Below, one piece after another: positions 14,082 to 22,174 of a stretch of DNA of 23,238 bases (positions are counted from its first letter, which is position 1; each line of letters starts with the position of its first letter). The notes below the pieces were generated by a model. That model made no database searches. It was not told where the DNA came from and worked only from the letters and a program-made list of their open reading frames with translations. The position numbers were made by a program, and so were the translations under genes. Origin of the DNA: Coriobacteriia bacterium (GTDB lineage Bacteria > Actinomycetota > Coriobacteriia > Coriobacteriales > UBA8131). The DNA is taken from assembly GCA_009779015.1 (NCBI GenBank), contig WRFC01000002.1, positions 1 to 23,238 on the forward strand, in the 5' to 3' direction.

Positions 14082-15401
14082 ATGGCACTGAGTGGATTGC
14101 AAATCAACAAACTGCTACCTAAGACAAATTGCAAAGAATGCGGCTCTGACACTTGCCTCGCTTTTGCGATGAAGCTCGCGGCAAAGAAAGCCAGCTTATC
14201 AGAGTGCCCGTATGCCTCGGATGAGGCCAAAGAGATCCTCGGCGCGGACAGCGAGCCCCCGGTCAAGACGATTCAGGTCGGTGAGGCCAAGATCGGCGGC
14301 GAGACCGTTCTCTACCGTCATGAGAAGACGTTTATCAACCAGACGCTTCTGGCTGTGAACATCGATGACACAGATCCCGATGCCGAGAAGGTGATCGAGA
14401 CCGTAAAGGACTATATCCTCGTCCGCGTCGGCGAAGAGCTGACCGTCGACGCACTCTGCATCACCCAAAAGTCCAGCGATGACGCGGCTTTTGCCGAGCT
14501 CGTGGGCAAAGCTGCGGCCGCCCGCCCGGTCATCATCCGGGCCGCGACAGAGGGCGCCGCTGAGGCCGCTGCCGCCAAGGCCAAAGACACGCACAGTGTT
14601 CTGGCCGGGGTCACAGAGGCCAATGCTGCCCAGATGCTCGGGTTGGCCGAGGCCAATGGCCTGGCGCTGGCAATCTCTGGCAAAGACATCGACGAAGTCG
14701 TGACCCTTGGCCAAAAGCTGAGCAGCGACGGCTTTACGGCGATTCTCATGGACCTGAACGCCCAGTCGCCCGCGCAGCAGTTCCAGCTCAATACGATCGT
14801 CCGCCGGGGGGCGATCAAGTACGGCAACAAGGCCTTGGGCTATCCGACCATCGCCTTTATCAACACCGGTGACGAGCTCAAAGACACGGTCAGTGCTGTC
14901 CAAGAGATCAACAAGTACGGCGGCGTTGTCGTGCTGCCGACCTTTGACCCGGCCCAGATGACATCGCTGATGACGCTGCGCCAGAACATCTTCACCGATC
15001 CGCAGAAACCGATCCAGGTCGAGCCAAAGGTCTACCCGATCGGCGAGCCGGACGAGAACTCGGCGGTCTTCGTGACCACGAACTTCTCGCTCACCTACTT
15101 TATCGTCTCGGGCGAGATCGAGAACGCCGGCATCAGCGCCTGGCTCGTCTTGCCGGAGTGCGAGGGCATGTCGGTCCTGACCGCCTGGGCGGCCGGAAAG
15201 TTCTCGGGCGCGCAGATCGCCAAGGCCGTCCAAGAGTACGAGCTGGAAAGCCAAGTCAAGACACGTTCACTTACGATCCCGGGCTATGTCGCACAGATCA
15301 GCGGCGAGCTCGAAGAAGGCCTGCCTGGATGGAAGATATTGATCGGCCCGCAAGAGGCCAGTGACATTGAAAGCTACATCAAAGCGATGCTTTCAAAATA
15401 A
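14082..15401 (+). CDS. acsC: Corrinoid iron-sulfur protein large subunit, AcsC
   Basis: This 439-residue protein begins 12 bases after the fusion stop, with AAGGAGG upstream. The N-terminal [4Fe-4S] motif is C17, C20, C25 and C42 (NCKECGSDTCLAFA and LSEC), as in AcsC and CdhE. A TIM-barrel follows, and the C-terminal 110 residues (from FFVTT-like AVFVTTNFSLTYFIVSGEI onward) fit the cobamide-binding domain. It carries the methyl group on cobalt and passes it to the A-cluster of AcsB. Its partner AcsD is here part of the upstream fusion, so the heterodimer would form between this chain and the C-terminus of that protein. Length is normal for the family. Confidence 0.95.
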   Translation: MALSGLQINKLLPKTNCKECGSDTCLAFAMKLAAKKASLSECPYASDEAKEILGADSEPPVKTIQVGEAKIGGETVLYRHEKTFINQTLLAVNIDDTDPDAEKVIETVKDYILVRVGEELTVDALCITQKSSDDAAFAELVGKAAAARPVIIRAATEGAAEAAAAKAKDTHSVLAGVTEANAAQMLGLAEANGLALAISGKDIDEVVTLGQKLSSDGFTAILMDLNAQSPAQQFQLNTIVRRGAIKYGNKALGYPTIAFINTGDELKDTVSAVQEINKYGGVVVLPTFDPAQMTSLMTLRQNIFTDPQKPIQVEPKVYPIGEPDENSAVFVTTNFSLTYFIVSGEIENAGISAWLVLPECEGMSVLTAWAAGKFSGAQIAKAVQEYELESQVKTRSLTIPGYVAQISGELEEGLPGWKILIGPQEASDIESYIKAMLSK

Positions 15402-15443
15402 GGCTACCAGGTTGTCGGGGGTAATTTGCACTGAGCGGTAAAA

Positions 15444-15476
15444 TGTACGCGCTTTCCGGACAGGGGAGCGCGTACA
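15444..15476 (+). promoter_or_regulatory. Long perfect inverted repeat between acsC and acsV
   Basis: TGTACGCGCT (15444-15453) and AGCGCGTACA (15467-15476) are perfect 10-base arms around a 13-base loop. Only a short T-poor stretch (ACACTTTATAG) follows, so it is not a classical terminator. It could limit read-through, protect the 3' end of the acsC message, or be an operator. A TATAGT -10-like box lies downstream at 15501-15506, without a clear -35. Confidence 0.5.
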
Positions 15477-15540
15477 ACACTTTATAGAAAAGCCATAGTG
15501 TATAGTTTAAAAGTTGGCCATGATCAGAAAGGCAGGACCT

Positions 15541-17451
15541 ATGCCACCAATCACGTTTTTGCCAAGTGGGGTTGTTATTGAAAGCCAGAAGGGTGAGACC
15601 ATCCTCGATGCCGCGCGCCGCGCCGGCCTCTCGGTCGAAGTCCCCTGCGGCGGACGCGGTATTTGTAAGAAATGCGTCGTCCAGGTGCTCTCCGGCGATA
15701 TCATTCGCGAGGACAACCCTTTACTTAGCAAGAGCATGCTGGACGACGGCTATGCGATGGCCTGCAAGACATTGATCTCTGATGGTTCGGCTGTCCGGGT
15801 CCGCCTGCTTTCCGATGTCGAGAGCGAGCATGGCGCATTCTCTGAGCAGTCCGAAGACATGTTACTGGTCGACCCCGAGCTGTTGCCCAAGGCCGGTGAG
15901 ATGGCACCGATGACGCAGATGACAGCGGTTCGGCCAGCACTTCCGGTCTCTGGCGACGGGCTTTCGGACTATGACCGGTTTGCCAGCGCCTTGGCCGACG
16001 CCCTCCAAGCGGTGAGCACAGATGGTGCGGCCTTGGCCATCCATCTTCCATTGCGCCTGCTGCGCGCCCTGCCGCTGATCATCCGCCAGTCCGAGACGCT
16101 CAGGGTCGCCTATTTCGTGGATGACGGGCAGGCCAGCGTCGTCGATATCCAGCCTCTGGGCAGCACGCTCAGCAACTCTGCTGCAGAGCTCCGTGTCGGC
16201 GTTGCGCTGGACATCGGCACGACCACCGTGGCCATGCAGCTGGTCGAGCTCTCAACCGGTGCTATCCTGGCCTCTAAGACCGACTACAACGGGCAGATCG
16301 CCTGCGGCCTCGACGTCATCAGCCGCATCAACTACGCGCAGAAACCAGACCGTTTAGAAGAGCTGCGGGTCAAGATCTTAAAGACCATCAACGGCCTCTT
16401 GGACGACCTCTCTGAAGAGGTCAGCATCGACCCGGCAGGCATCTACGATATGACGGTAGCCGCCAACACAACGATGGTGCATCTTTTACTTGGCATTCCG
16501 CCCGAGAATATCCGCTTGGACCCCTATGTGCCGAGCGTCAACTATGTGCCCATCTACCGGGCCGGCGAGCTCGGTATCGAGATCTGCCCGGATGCGCCGG
16601 TCTTGATTGCCCCGTCGGTCGGCAGCTATGTCGGCGGCGACATCTCGACCGGGCTGCTTTGTACGCAGCTGGCCTACGACTCCGAGGATATCTTCCTGTT
16701 CCTCGACATCGGCACAAACGGCGAGCTGATCTTAGGCAACAACGAGTTTTTATTAGGGTGCGCCTGTTCGGCCGGGCCGGCTTTTGAAGGCGGCGGCATC
16801 ACTCAGGGCATGCGTGCCTCGATGGGGGCGATCGAGCGTGTCGCTATCGACGCAGTGACCGGGTTGGCCACCTACTCGGTCATCGGCGGGCATGCTCCCA
16901 AAGGCATCTGCGGCTCGGGCATGATCTCTCTGGTGGCCAGCCTGATGCGCAGCGGCTGGATCGACTCGGCCGGGCAGCTCGACCGCGAGCGCGAGTGTGC
17001 GGCGATCGAGGTTGCTGGCCGCCAAGCGTCTTACATCATCGAGCCCAACGAGGGCATGCGTGTCGCTGTATCGGAAAACGACATCCAGAACATCGTGCGC
17101 GCCAAGGCCGCGATCTTCTCGGCCTGTCTTTTGCTTTTGCAAAACGTCGGTCTGAGCTTTGACGACCTTTCGGGAATGGTCATCGCCGGTGGCTTTGGCC
17201 GCTATCTCGATATCGATGATGCCACGATGATCGGGCTGATCCCCAAAGCGATGCATGATAAGGTGCGTTTTCAGGGCAACACCTCAGTCAGCGGGGCCAA
17301 CCTGGCCCTGGTCTCTGAGCATCATCGAAAGCTGCTTGACCAGACGGCCAAGCGGATCACCTACATCGACCTGTCAACAGATTTAGGCTATATGGATCAA
17401 TACAGTGCGGCGCTCTTCTTGCCTCACACCGAAGAGTCTTTGTTCAAATAA
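15541..17451 (+). CDS. acsV: Reductive activator of the corrinoid iron-sulfur protein (RACo/AcsV)
   Basis: The 636-residue protein is called from the ATG at 15541, giving MPPITFLPSGVVIE, the usual start of this family; AAAGGCAGGA lies just upstream. TTG at 15514 and ATG at 15520 are alternatives. Residues 1-95 are a plant-type [2Fe-2S] ferredoxin domain with C36, C42, C45 and C75. A middle region follows, then from about residue 218 an actin-like ATPase (ASKHA) domain: VALDIGTTTVAMQL, FLDIGTNGELILGN, GICGSGMISLV and IAGGFGRYLDIDDA. The enzyme uses ATP to drive electrons onto inactive Co(II) in the AcsC-AcsD protein, restoring Co(I). It is separated from acsC by 139 bases containing a strong inverted repeat, so it may be expressed at a different level. 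Confidence 0.92.
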   Translation: MPPITFLPSGVVIESQKGETILDAARRAGLSVEVPCGGRGICKKCVVQVLSGDIIREDNPLLSKSMLDDGYAMACKTLISDGSAVRVRLLSDVESEHGAFSEQSEDMLLVDPELLPKAGEMAPMTQMTAVRPALPVSGDGLSDYDRFASALADALQAVSTDGAALAIHLPLRLLRALPLIIRQSETLRVAYFVDDGQASVVDIQPLGSTLSNSAAELRVGVALDIGTTTVAMQLVELSTGAILASKTDYNGQIACGLDVISRINYAQKPDRLEELRVKILKTINGLLDDLSEEVSIDPAGIYDMTVAANTTMVHLLLGIPPENIRLDPYVPSVNYVPIYRAGELGIEICPDAPVLIAPSVGSYVGGDISTGLLCTQLAYDSEDIFLFLDIGTNGELILGNNEFLLGCACSAGPAFEGGGITQGMRASMGAIERVAIDAVTGLATYSVIGGHAPKGICGSGMISLVASLMRSGWIDSAGQLDRERECAAIEVAGRQASYIIEPNEGMRVAVSENDIQNIVRAKAAIFSACLLLLQNVGLSFDDLSGMVIAGGFGRYLDIDDATMIGLIPKAMHDKVRFQGNTSVSGANLALVSEHHRKLLDQTAKRITYIDLSTDLGYMDQYSAALFLPHTEESLFK

Positions 17452-17455
17452 CAAA

Positions 17456-17463
17456 GGGGGGGG
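17456..17463 (+). repeat. G8 homopolymer forming the RBS of the zinc-ribbon gene
   Basis: Eight consecutive G lie between the acsV stop (17449-17451) and the ATG at 17466 and appear to serve as the Shine-Dalgarno region. Length change here would alter RBS strength and spacing. Confidence 0.6.
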
Positions 17464-17465
17464 AA

Positions 17466-17738
17466 ATGGCAATTTCAGGTTGTCCCGGTGCGGGAAATAT
17501 TACAGGTACGCCAACGTTAAAGGTCAAGACTTGCCCGATCTGCGGCGCCGAGGTGCAACTCTTCTCGACCGACTTTGACCTGGCTTGCCCGAAATGCGGG
17601 TTTGTAGTCTATAACGACGTCATCTCTTGCGTGCGTTGGTGTAAGATGGCACGCGAGTGTGTTGGCGATGAGATGTATGAGCAGCTGATGGCCTTGGACG
17701 AGCAGAACAAGCCCGGCCAAGATGTTGTGCAGGATTGA
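17466..17738 (+). CDS. Small Cys-rich zinc-ribbon protein of the acs locus
   Basis: This 90-residue protein has eight cysteines. C23 and C26 (TCPICG) with C41 and C44 (ACPKCG) form a classic zinc ribbon. C55, C59 and C65 lie in SCVRWCKMARECVG, and C6 is near the start. The second set could complete an additional metal site. I recall similar small proteins beside acsV in acetogens, but no function that I can name. It starts 14 bases after acsV, behind a poly-G RBS, so it is probably in the same transcript. A metal-binding helper or redox accessory to corrinoid activation or ACS maturation is inference. Confidence 0.75.
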   Translation: MAISGCPGAGNITGTPTLKVKTCPICGAEVQLFSTDFDLACPKCGFVVYNDVISCVRWCKMARECVGDEMYEQLMALDEQNKPGQDVVQD

Positions 17739-17771
17739 GGACTAGGCTTTATCGATTAGCCGAAAGACACA

Positions 17772-18404
17772 ATGCCGACTGGATACGAGCAGATCTACGC
17801 AGATTTACTGCCCCGGCTTTTGACGTGCGACATCACCGCCCAAGCCGAGCGGCTTGGGCTTCAGCCGACAGGCGCTGACTGCGCGACCGCCGAGTTCTTG
17901 GGGCGGGCCTACCTGATCACGCCGCAAGGGGTCGAGGTGGCAGACGGCGGTGGGGCGGCCCCGATCAACAACCGCAGCCTCTTGATCTACTACATCACAG
18001 CCGAGGGGGGTATCGAGCCGAGGCAGTCCTACGTGCCCATCAATCGGTTGACGGGCATAATCGAGGGACGCAACAACGATGACAACTGGTTCATCGGCGA
18101 GGCCCTGATGCGTGACCTGGACAGCCGCTATGACCTTTTTGTGGCAGCCGCCGAAGACCTCGGAGGCAGACCTGCCGGGCGCCTGCTGGGCGGTCAGTGC
18201 TGGGACTTTCTGGTCTTGCCCAAGATGCCGATGCGGTTGGTCTTCATTGAGGCCGATGAAGAGTTCGCGGCCGAGCTGATCGTTCAGTTCGATGAGACGG
18301 CGCCTTATTATATGGACTTTGAATGCCTGGCCTTTCTTTCGGGCAGCCTGCTGCGCGAGCTGGGGGCAAGGGCAAAAAAGCGTAAAGAAAGCGGGCTTGT
18401 CTAA
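17772..18404 (+). CDS. DUF3786-family protein, first tandem copy
   Basis: This 210-residue protein begins MPTGYEQIYADLLPRLL. It carries the DUF3786 pattern: LLIYYITAEGGIEPRQSYVP in the middle, then LLGGQCWDFLVLPKMPMRL, EADEEFAAELIVQFDETAPY and a C-terminal FLSGSLLREL. It is highly similar along its full length to the next gene, so the two are a tandem duplication. No Shine-Dalgarno stronger than GAAAGA is visible, unlike the neighbouring genes, so translation may be weaker or coupled to the gene 33 bases upstream. No signal peptide or membrane helix is seen. Function unknown; being next to acsV suggests a corrinoid or CODH/ACS accessory role. Confidence 0.8.
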   Translation: MPTGYEQIYADLLPRLLTCDITAQAERLGLQPTGADCATAEFLGRAYLITPQGVEVADGGGAAPINNRSLLIYYITAEGGIEPRQSYVPINRLTGIIEGRNNDDNWFIGEALMRDLDSRYDLFVAAAEDLGGRPAGRLLGGQCWDFLVLPKMPMRLVFIEADEEFAAELIVQFDETAPYYMDFECLAFLSGSLLRELGARAKKRKESGLV

Positions 18405-18475
18405 ATTGCCTAGATTGACTGGATCGACCAAGGCCAGCGCGCTCGAGATAGTGATGATTTGGAAGGACCATGACC

Positions 18476-19126
18476 ATGGCCACGGGATATGAGAAGATCT
18501 ACAATGGCATGCTGCCTAAGCTTGCCGAATGCAACATTGTCGAGCAGGCCAAACGCTTGGGATTTACACCGGTCGGCGAGGACAGTGCAGAAGCCGTGTT
18601 TTTAGGACGCACCTATCTGATCACGCCCGCAGGGGCCGATGTGATTGACGGCGGCCCGCCGGCGCTGATCAATAACCGCACGCTCTTGATCCATTACATC
18701 CTGGCTGAAGGCGGTATTGAGCCAAAGAACTGCTTTATCCCGATCGAGCGGATGATCGGTACAATAGATGGCCAAGGCGACGAAGAAGAATCCTACATGG
18801 CCAGCGTTCTGCTCAAAGAGACTGAAGGCCGTTATGACCTCTTTGCCGCTGCCGCTGCCGAGATGGGCGGTACCTATGTCGGGCGCATGCTGGGCGGAGA
18901 GTGCTGGGACTTCATGGTCCTGCCCAAGATGCCGATGCGCCTGATTTACTTTGAGTCCGACGAGGAGTTCCCTGCTGAACTGCAGATCCAATTTGATGAG
19001 ACAGCCCCCTATTATATGAACTTCGAGTGTTCGACCTTTCTTTCTGGTGGTGCCCTAAGAGAGTTGTGTGCGATCGTCCAAAGGCAGACCGGAAAGGAGG
19101 AAAACGCCTATGATCTCCCGAATTAG
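18476..19126 (+). CDS. DUF3786-family protein, second tandem copy
   Basis: This 216-residue protein is called from the ATG at 18476 because GGAAGGA lies eight bases upstream; the ATG at 18470 is only two bases from it. It starts MATGYEKIYNGMLPKL and parallels the first copy throughout: FLGRTYLITPAG, INNRTLLIHYILAEGGIEPK, MLGGECWDFMVLPKMPMRL, FDETAPYYMNFEC. Differences concentrate at residues 97-115 and in the C-terminal tail. Strict conservation of GG.CWDF.VLPKMPMRL and DEEF...FDETAPYYM between copies points to a functional surface. Extra Cys residues (for example in KNCFIP and ELCAIV) are present only here. It is the last gene before the hydrogenase operon, from which it is separated by 198 bases. 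Confidence 0.8.
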   Translation: MATGYEKIYNGMLPKLAECNIVEQAKRLGFTPVGEDSAEAVFLGRTYLITPAGADVIDGGPPALINNRTLLIHYILAEGGIEPKNCFIPIERMIGTIDGQGDEEESYMASVLLKETEGRYDLFAAAAAEMGGTYVGRMLGGECWDFMVLPKMPMRLIYFESDEEFPAELQIQFDETAPYYMNFECSTFLSGGALRELCAIVQRQTGKEENAYDLPN

Positions 19127-19147
19127 GGTACTAACATGAAAGTTGTG

Positions 19148-19238
19148 GCTAGGCTTTCGAGCTAAGATAAACCAGAATATATTTAGCTATACTGGCAATA
19201 ATGCTGAAGATACTACTAAATCAGCTGCAGAGCCTAGC
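19148..19238 (+). promoter_or_regulatory. Candidate three-way-junction RNA leader upstream of the ech operon
   Basis: Three nested or adjacent pairings fit a three-way junction: GCTAGGCT/AGCCTAGC (19148-19155 with 19231-19238), AGCTAA/TTAGCT (19160-19165 with 19183-19188) and GCTGA/TCAGC (19203-19207 with 19221-19225). No known riboswitch consensus is recognised. A -10-like TATACT at 19188-19193 inside it offers a competing reading as a plain promoter region. It lies in an A/T-richer 198-base gap before echA. Confidence 0.3.
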
Positions 19239-19324
19239 GAACTGCGAAAAAAATTTTGTAATGACTAAAAACTATTAGTTGATATTGCGGCGCGCAGCCG
19301 CAGAAGGCGGTGGGATTTAAACCC

Positions 19325-21289
19325 ATGGGAAGTTTGACGACGTTGAACTTGGCATTTTTGATAATTTTTCCGGTGATCGCAGCGGGGATCCTTTTGGTCA
19401 TAAGAAATGAGCGCGTGCGTGGCGGCTTTGTGGTCGTCATGGGCGCCTTGATCATTTTGGCTTCGATTACCTTTGGGGTGCGTTACATCGGCGGGCCGGG
19501 CGCTTACCTGAGCGTCGACGCTGACTGGTTGAGTTATTTGGCCCTGGCCATCGACATGATTTGCTGCCTTTACGTACTTCTTAAGGGCATCCAGCACAAA
19601 CGGGTCTGGGCTGTCGTACTGGCACTTCTCCAGGCCGTATTGGTAATTTGTTTTGAGGTCTTTTTGGCACACCACGTGCAGATCACGCACGAGATCTATG
19701 TCGACGCCTTTTCGGCCATCATGGTCTTGGTGATCGGAGTGATCGGCGGCGGCATCTGCATCTACGCCAACGGCTATATGGTGGACTTCCAAAAACACGA
19801 GGATGAGCACAACAAGCCGGACAGGCGCCCGGTCTTCTTCTCGCTGATGTTCGTCTTTCTCTCGGCGATGTTCGTGATCGTCTTGTCCAATGACATGGCC
19901 TGGCTCTTGACCGGTTGGGAGGTCACGACGGTCTGCTCGTTTGCCTTGATCGGCTATACGCGCACCGACGAGGCCATCCGCAACTCGTTTCGCCAGATCT
20001 ACATGAATCTGGCCGGCGGCATCGCCTTCTCGGTGGCCTTGATCATTCTGGCCGCTGGCGTCAATGGCGCCACCCCGATGCTCGAGTTGGACAAGCTGAT
20101 TGCCAGCGGCGGCTCGGTGGCCGTCATGCTGCCGGTCATGCTTTTGTGCTTTGCGGCCTTTACCAAGGCCGCGCAGATGCCCTTTCACACCTGGCTCTTG
20201 GGCGCGATGGTGGCACCGACACCGACCTCGGCCCTGCTCCATTCCTCGACGATGGTCAAGGCCGGCGTCTTTTTGCTGATCAAGCTGGCACCCTGCCTGG
20301 GCTGGGGCTTCAATGGCGTGACCGTGGCGCTGGTCGGCGGCCTGACCTTCTTGGCCTGCTCGCTCTTGGCCATCTCGCAATCCAACGCCAAGCGCGTCTT
20401 GGCCTACTCGACAGTCGCCAACCTCGGGCTGATCGTGGCCTGCGCCGGCGTCGGTACGGCCGAGGCCGTCTGGGCCGCTATCTTTCTCTTGGTCTTTCAC
20501 GCTGCGGCCAAGTCGCTGCTCTTCCTCTGCGTGGGCACGGCCGAGCACCACATCGGCAGCCGCGACATCGAAGACATGGACGACCTCTTTGACCGTCTGC
20601 CCCGCATCTCGCGGCTGATGGCACTGGGCATCCTCTGTATGTTCATGGCGCCCTTTGGCATGCTCATCTCTAAATGGGCGACGCTTGTCTCGCTGGCCGA
20701 TACCGGGCACTTGGTGCTGATCGTGATCTTGGCCTTTGGCTCGGCTGCCACCTTCATGTTCTGGGCCAAATGGCTGGGCAAGGTGCTGGCCGTCTCGCAG
20801 AGCGCCCATCCGGTCGAAAAGGGCGTGCACCGCACCGAGTGGTTTGCGCTCGGGCTGATGGCGGTCCTCGCCCTCGGGCTCTCTATCACCTTTCCTCTGG
20901 TCTCGCAGGTCTCGGTCGTCCCTTACCTCGAATCGACCTTTGGTTGGCATCTGGGCAGCACGATCAGCTTTGACAACCTGGCCATCATGGCCGTGATCGC
21001 CCTCTTCTTGTTCGCTATCTTCATCTTCCAGTTCATCCGACCCCGCAAAAAGCCCGACATCGGCATCTACATGGCCGGCATCGGCACCGACACCGAGCAC
21101 CGCGAGTACCGTAACTCGCTCTCTGGGGTCTCGCAGGCGGGTCAGCGCAACTGGTATTTGAGCAAGGCCTTTGGCGAGAAGACCGTGACCCCCCCTGCCT
21201 ATATCGTGAGCATCGTGCTGATAGCCGTCGGGCTGGGGGCGGCTGTGCTGATCGGGCTCGGGCTGATTCAGACGGGAGGCCTGCTATGA
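19325..21289 (+). CDS. echA: Ech-type hydrogenase membrane subunit EchA (HyfB/NuoL-like ion pump)
   Basis: The 654-residue protein is called from the ATG at 19325, with GGTGGGA about nine bases upstream; a GTG at 19310 in the same frame is less likely. It is a many-helix membrane protein of the Mrp/NuoL-M-N antiporter family. Conserved pumping residues are visible: E199 in TGWEVTTVCSFALIGY, K281 in FAAFTKAAQMPFHTW, the LLHSSTMVKAGVF helix and K396 in FHAAAKSLLFL. About 14 helices are apparent, with a polar loop near the C-terminus. Length is close to the roughly 640 residues of known EchA. It would translocate H+ or Na+ as electrons pass from ferredoxin to protons. The echB start overlaps its stop by four bases. 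HyfB/HycC of formate hydrogenlyase-type complexes is the close alternative name. Confidence 0.88.
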   Translation: MGSLTTLNLAFLIIFPVIAAGILLVIRNERVRGGFVVVMGALIILASITFGVRYIGGPGAYLSVDADWLSYLALAIDMICCLYVLLKGIQHKRVWAVVLALLQAVLVICFEVFLAHHVQITHEIYVDAFSAIMVLVIGVIGGGICIYANGYMVDFQKHEDEHNKPDRRPVFFSLMFVFLSAMFVIVLSNDMAWLLTGWEVTTVCSFALIGYTRTDEAIRNSFRQIYMNLAGGIAFSVALIILAAGVNGATPMLELDKLIASGGSVAVMLPVMLLCFAAFTKAAQMPFHTWLLGAMVAPTPTSALLHSSTMVKAGVFLLIKLAPCLGWGFNGVTVALVGGLTFLACSLLAISQSNAKRVLAYSTVANLGLIVACAGVGTAEAVWAAIFLLVFHAAAKSLLFLCVGTAEHHIGSRDIEDMDDLFDRLPRISRLMALGILCMFMAPFGMLISKWATLVSLADTGHLVLIVILAFGSAATFMFWAKWLGKVLAVSQSAHPVEKGVHRTEWFALGLMAVLALGLSITFPLVSQVSVVPYLESTFGWHLGSTISFDNLAIMAVIALFLFAIFIFQFIRPRKKPDIGIYMAGIGTDTEHREYRNSLSGVSQAGQRNWYLSKAFGEKTVTPPAYIVSIVLIAVGLGAAVLIGLGLIQTGGLL

Positions 21290-22164
21290 GCGTCGCCTCG
21301 TTTATCATCTCGCTCTTTGGCTTTACCATTTTGGCACCCCTGGCCGGCGGCCTCTTGGCCGGCATCGACCGCAAGGTCACGGCCCGCCTGCAAAGCCGGG
21401 TCGGGCCGCCCCTGCTCCAACCGTTCTATGACGTGGCCAAGCTCTGGCATAAAGAGCGCTGGACGGTCAACAACTACCAAGGCTTCTATGTCTTGATGTC
21501 GCTGGTCTTTGCCATCATCGCGGGCGTCATCTTCTTTGCCGGCGGCAACTTCTTGTTGGTCGTCTTCATCCTCACGCTCTCAACGCTGCTTTTTGTCTTG
21601 GCCGCCTACTCTACACGCTCGCCCTTTGCCGAGATGGGTGCCGAGCGCGAGATCGTCCAGGTCATGAGCTATGAGCCGATGGTGATCATCATGAGCGTCA
21701 CCTATTACCTGGCCGTCGGGTCATTTAATACCAACGCCGTGCTCACGCTCGGCCGCCCGATCATCACCTATCTGCCCCTGGTCTTTATCGGGCTGCTCTT
21801 CATTCTGACGATCAAGTTCCGCAAAAGCCCGTTTGACCTCAGCTATTCGCACCACGCCCACCAAGAGCTGGTCAAAGGCATCTCGACCGAGATGAGCGGG
21901 CGCACCTTGGCCCTGGTCGAGGTCACGCATTGGTATGAGAACATCCTCTTTTTGGGCTGGGTCGGCATCTTCTTTGTCTGGGGCAGTTGGCTGGCCGTCT
22001 TGCTCACCGTGGTGGCGCTGGTTGTCGTTTATTTCCTCGAGATCTTCATCGACAACAACTTCGCCCGCGTCAAATGGTCGGCCATGCTGAAGTGGGCGTG
22101 GCTGGTCACGATCGTCTGTGCGGTGGTCAATATGGCTTCGCTGAACTGGTCCTGGTTAGGTTAG
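21286..22164 (+). CDS. echB: Ech-type hydrogenase membrane subunit EchB (NuoH/HyfC-like)
   Basis: This 292-residue protein overlaps the echA stop by four bases (ATGA). It has about eight hydrophobic helices and the NuoH/HyfC signature at the first loop: IDRKVTARLQSRVGPPLLQP followed by FYDVAKLW. The conserved acidic and polar loops SPFAEMGAEREIVQ and KSPFDLSYSHHAHQELVKG are present. This subunit anchors the hydrogenase arm to the membrane and links its redox chemistry to the EchA pump. Length matches known EchB (about 290). It ends ten bases before the GTG start of echC. Confidence 0.9.
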   Translation: MSVASFIISLFGFTILAPLAGGLLAGIDRKVTARLQSRVGPPLLQPFYDVAKLWHKERWTVNNYQGFYVLMSLVFAIIAGVIFFAGGNFLLVVFILTLSTLLFVLAAYSTRSPFAEMGAEREIVQVMSYEPMVIIMSVTYYLAVGSFNTNAVLTLGRPIITYLPLVFIGLLFILTIKFRKSPFDLSYSHHAHQELVKGISTEMSGRTLALVEVTHWYENILFLGWVGIFFVWGSWLAVLLTVVALVVVYFLEIFIDNNFARVKWSAMLKWAWLVTIVCAVVNMASLNWSWLG

Positions 22165-22174
22165 GAGGCCTATT

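Noticed and set aside
17739..17771. GGCT...AGCC hairpin between the zinc-ribbon and first DUF3786 genes as a terminator
   Set aside because: Only four base pairs around a nine-base loop with no T-run; the gap is 33 bases and the genes look co-transcribed.
19204..19210. CTGAAGA, matching the CUGANGA core of hammerhead ribozymes
   Set aside because: The adjacent stem II and the GAAA placement required for a hammerhead are missing; the GAAA at about 19245 follows a stem that does not abut this core.
19265..21100. Antisense open frame of 611 codons opposite echA
   Set aside because: Composition is His/Gln/Asp/Gly-rich with no hydrophobic core or motif; it mirrors the codon use of a membrane protein on the plus strand.
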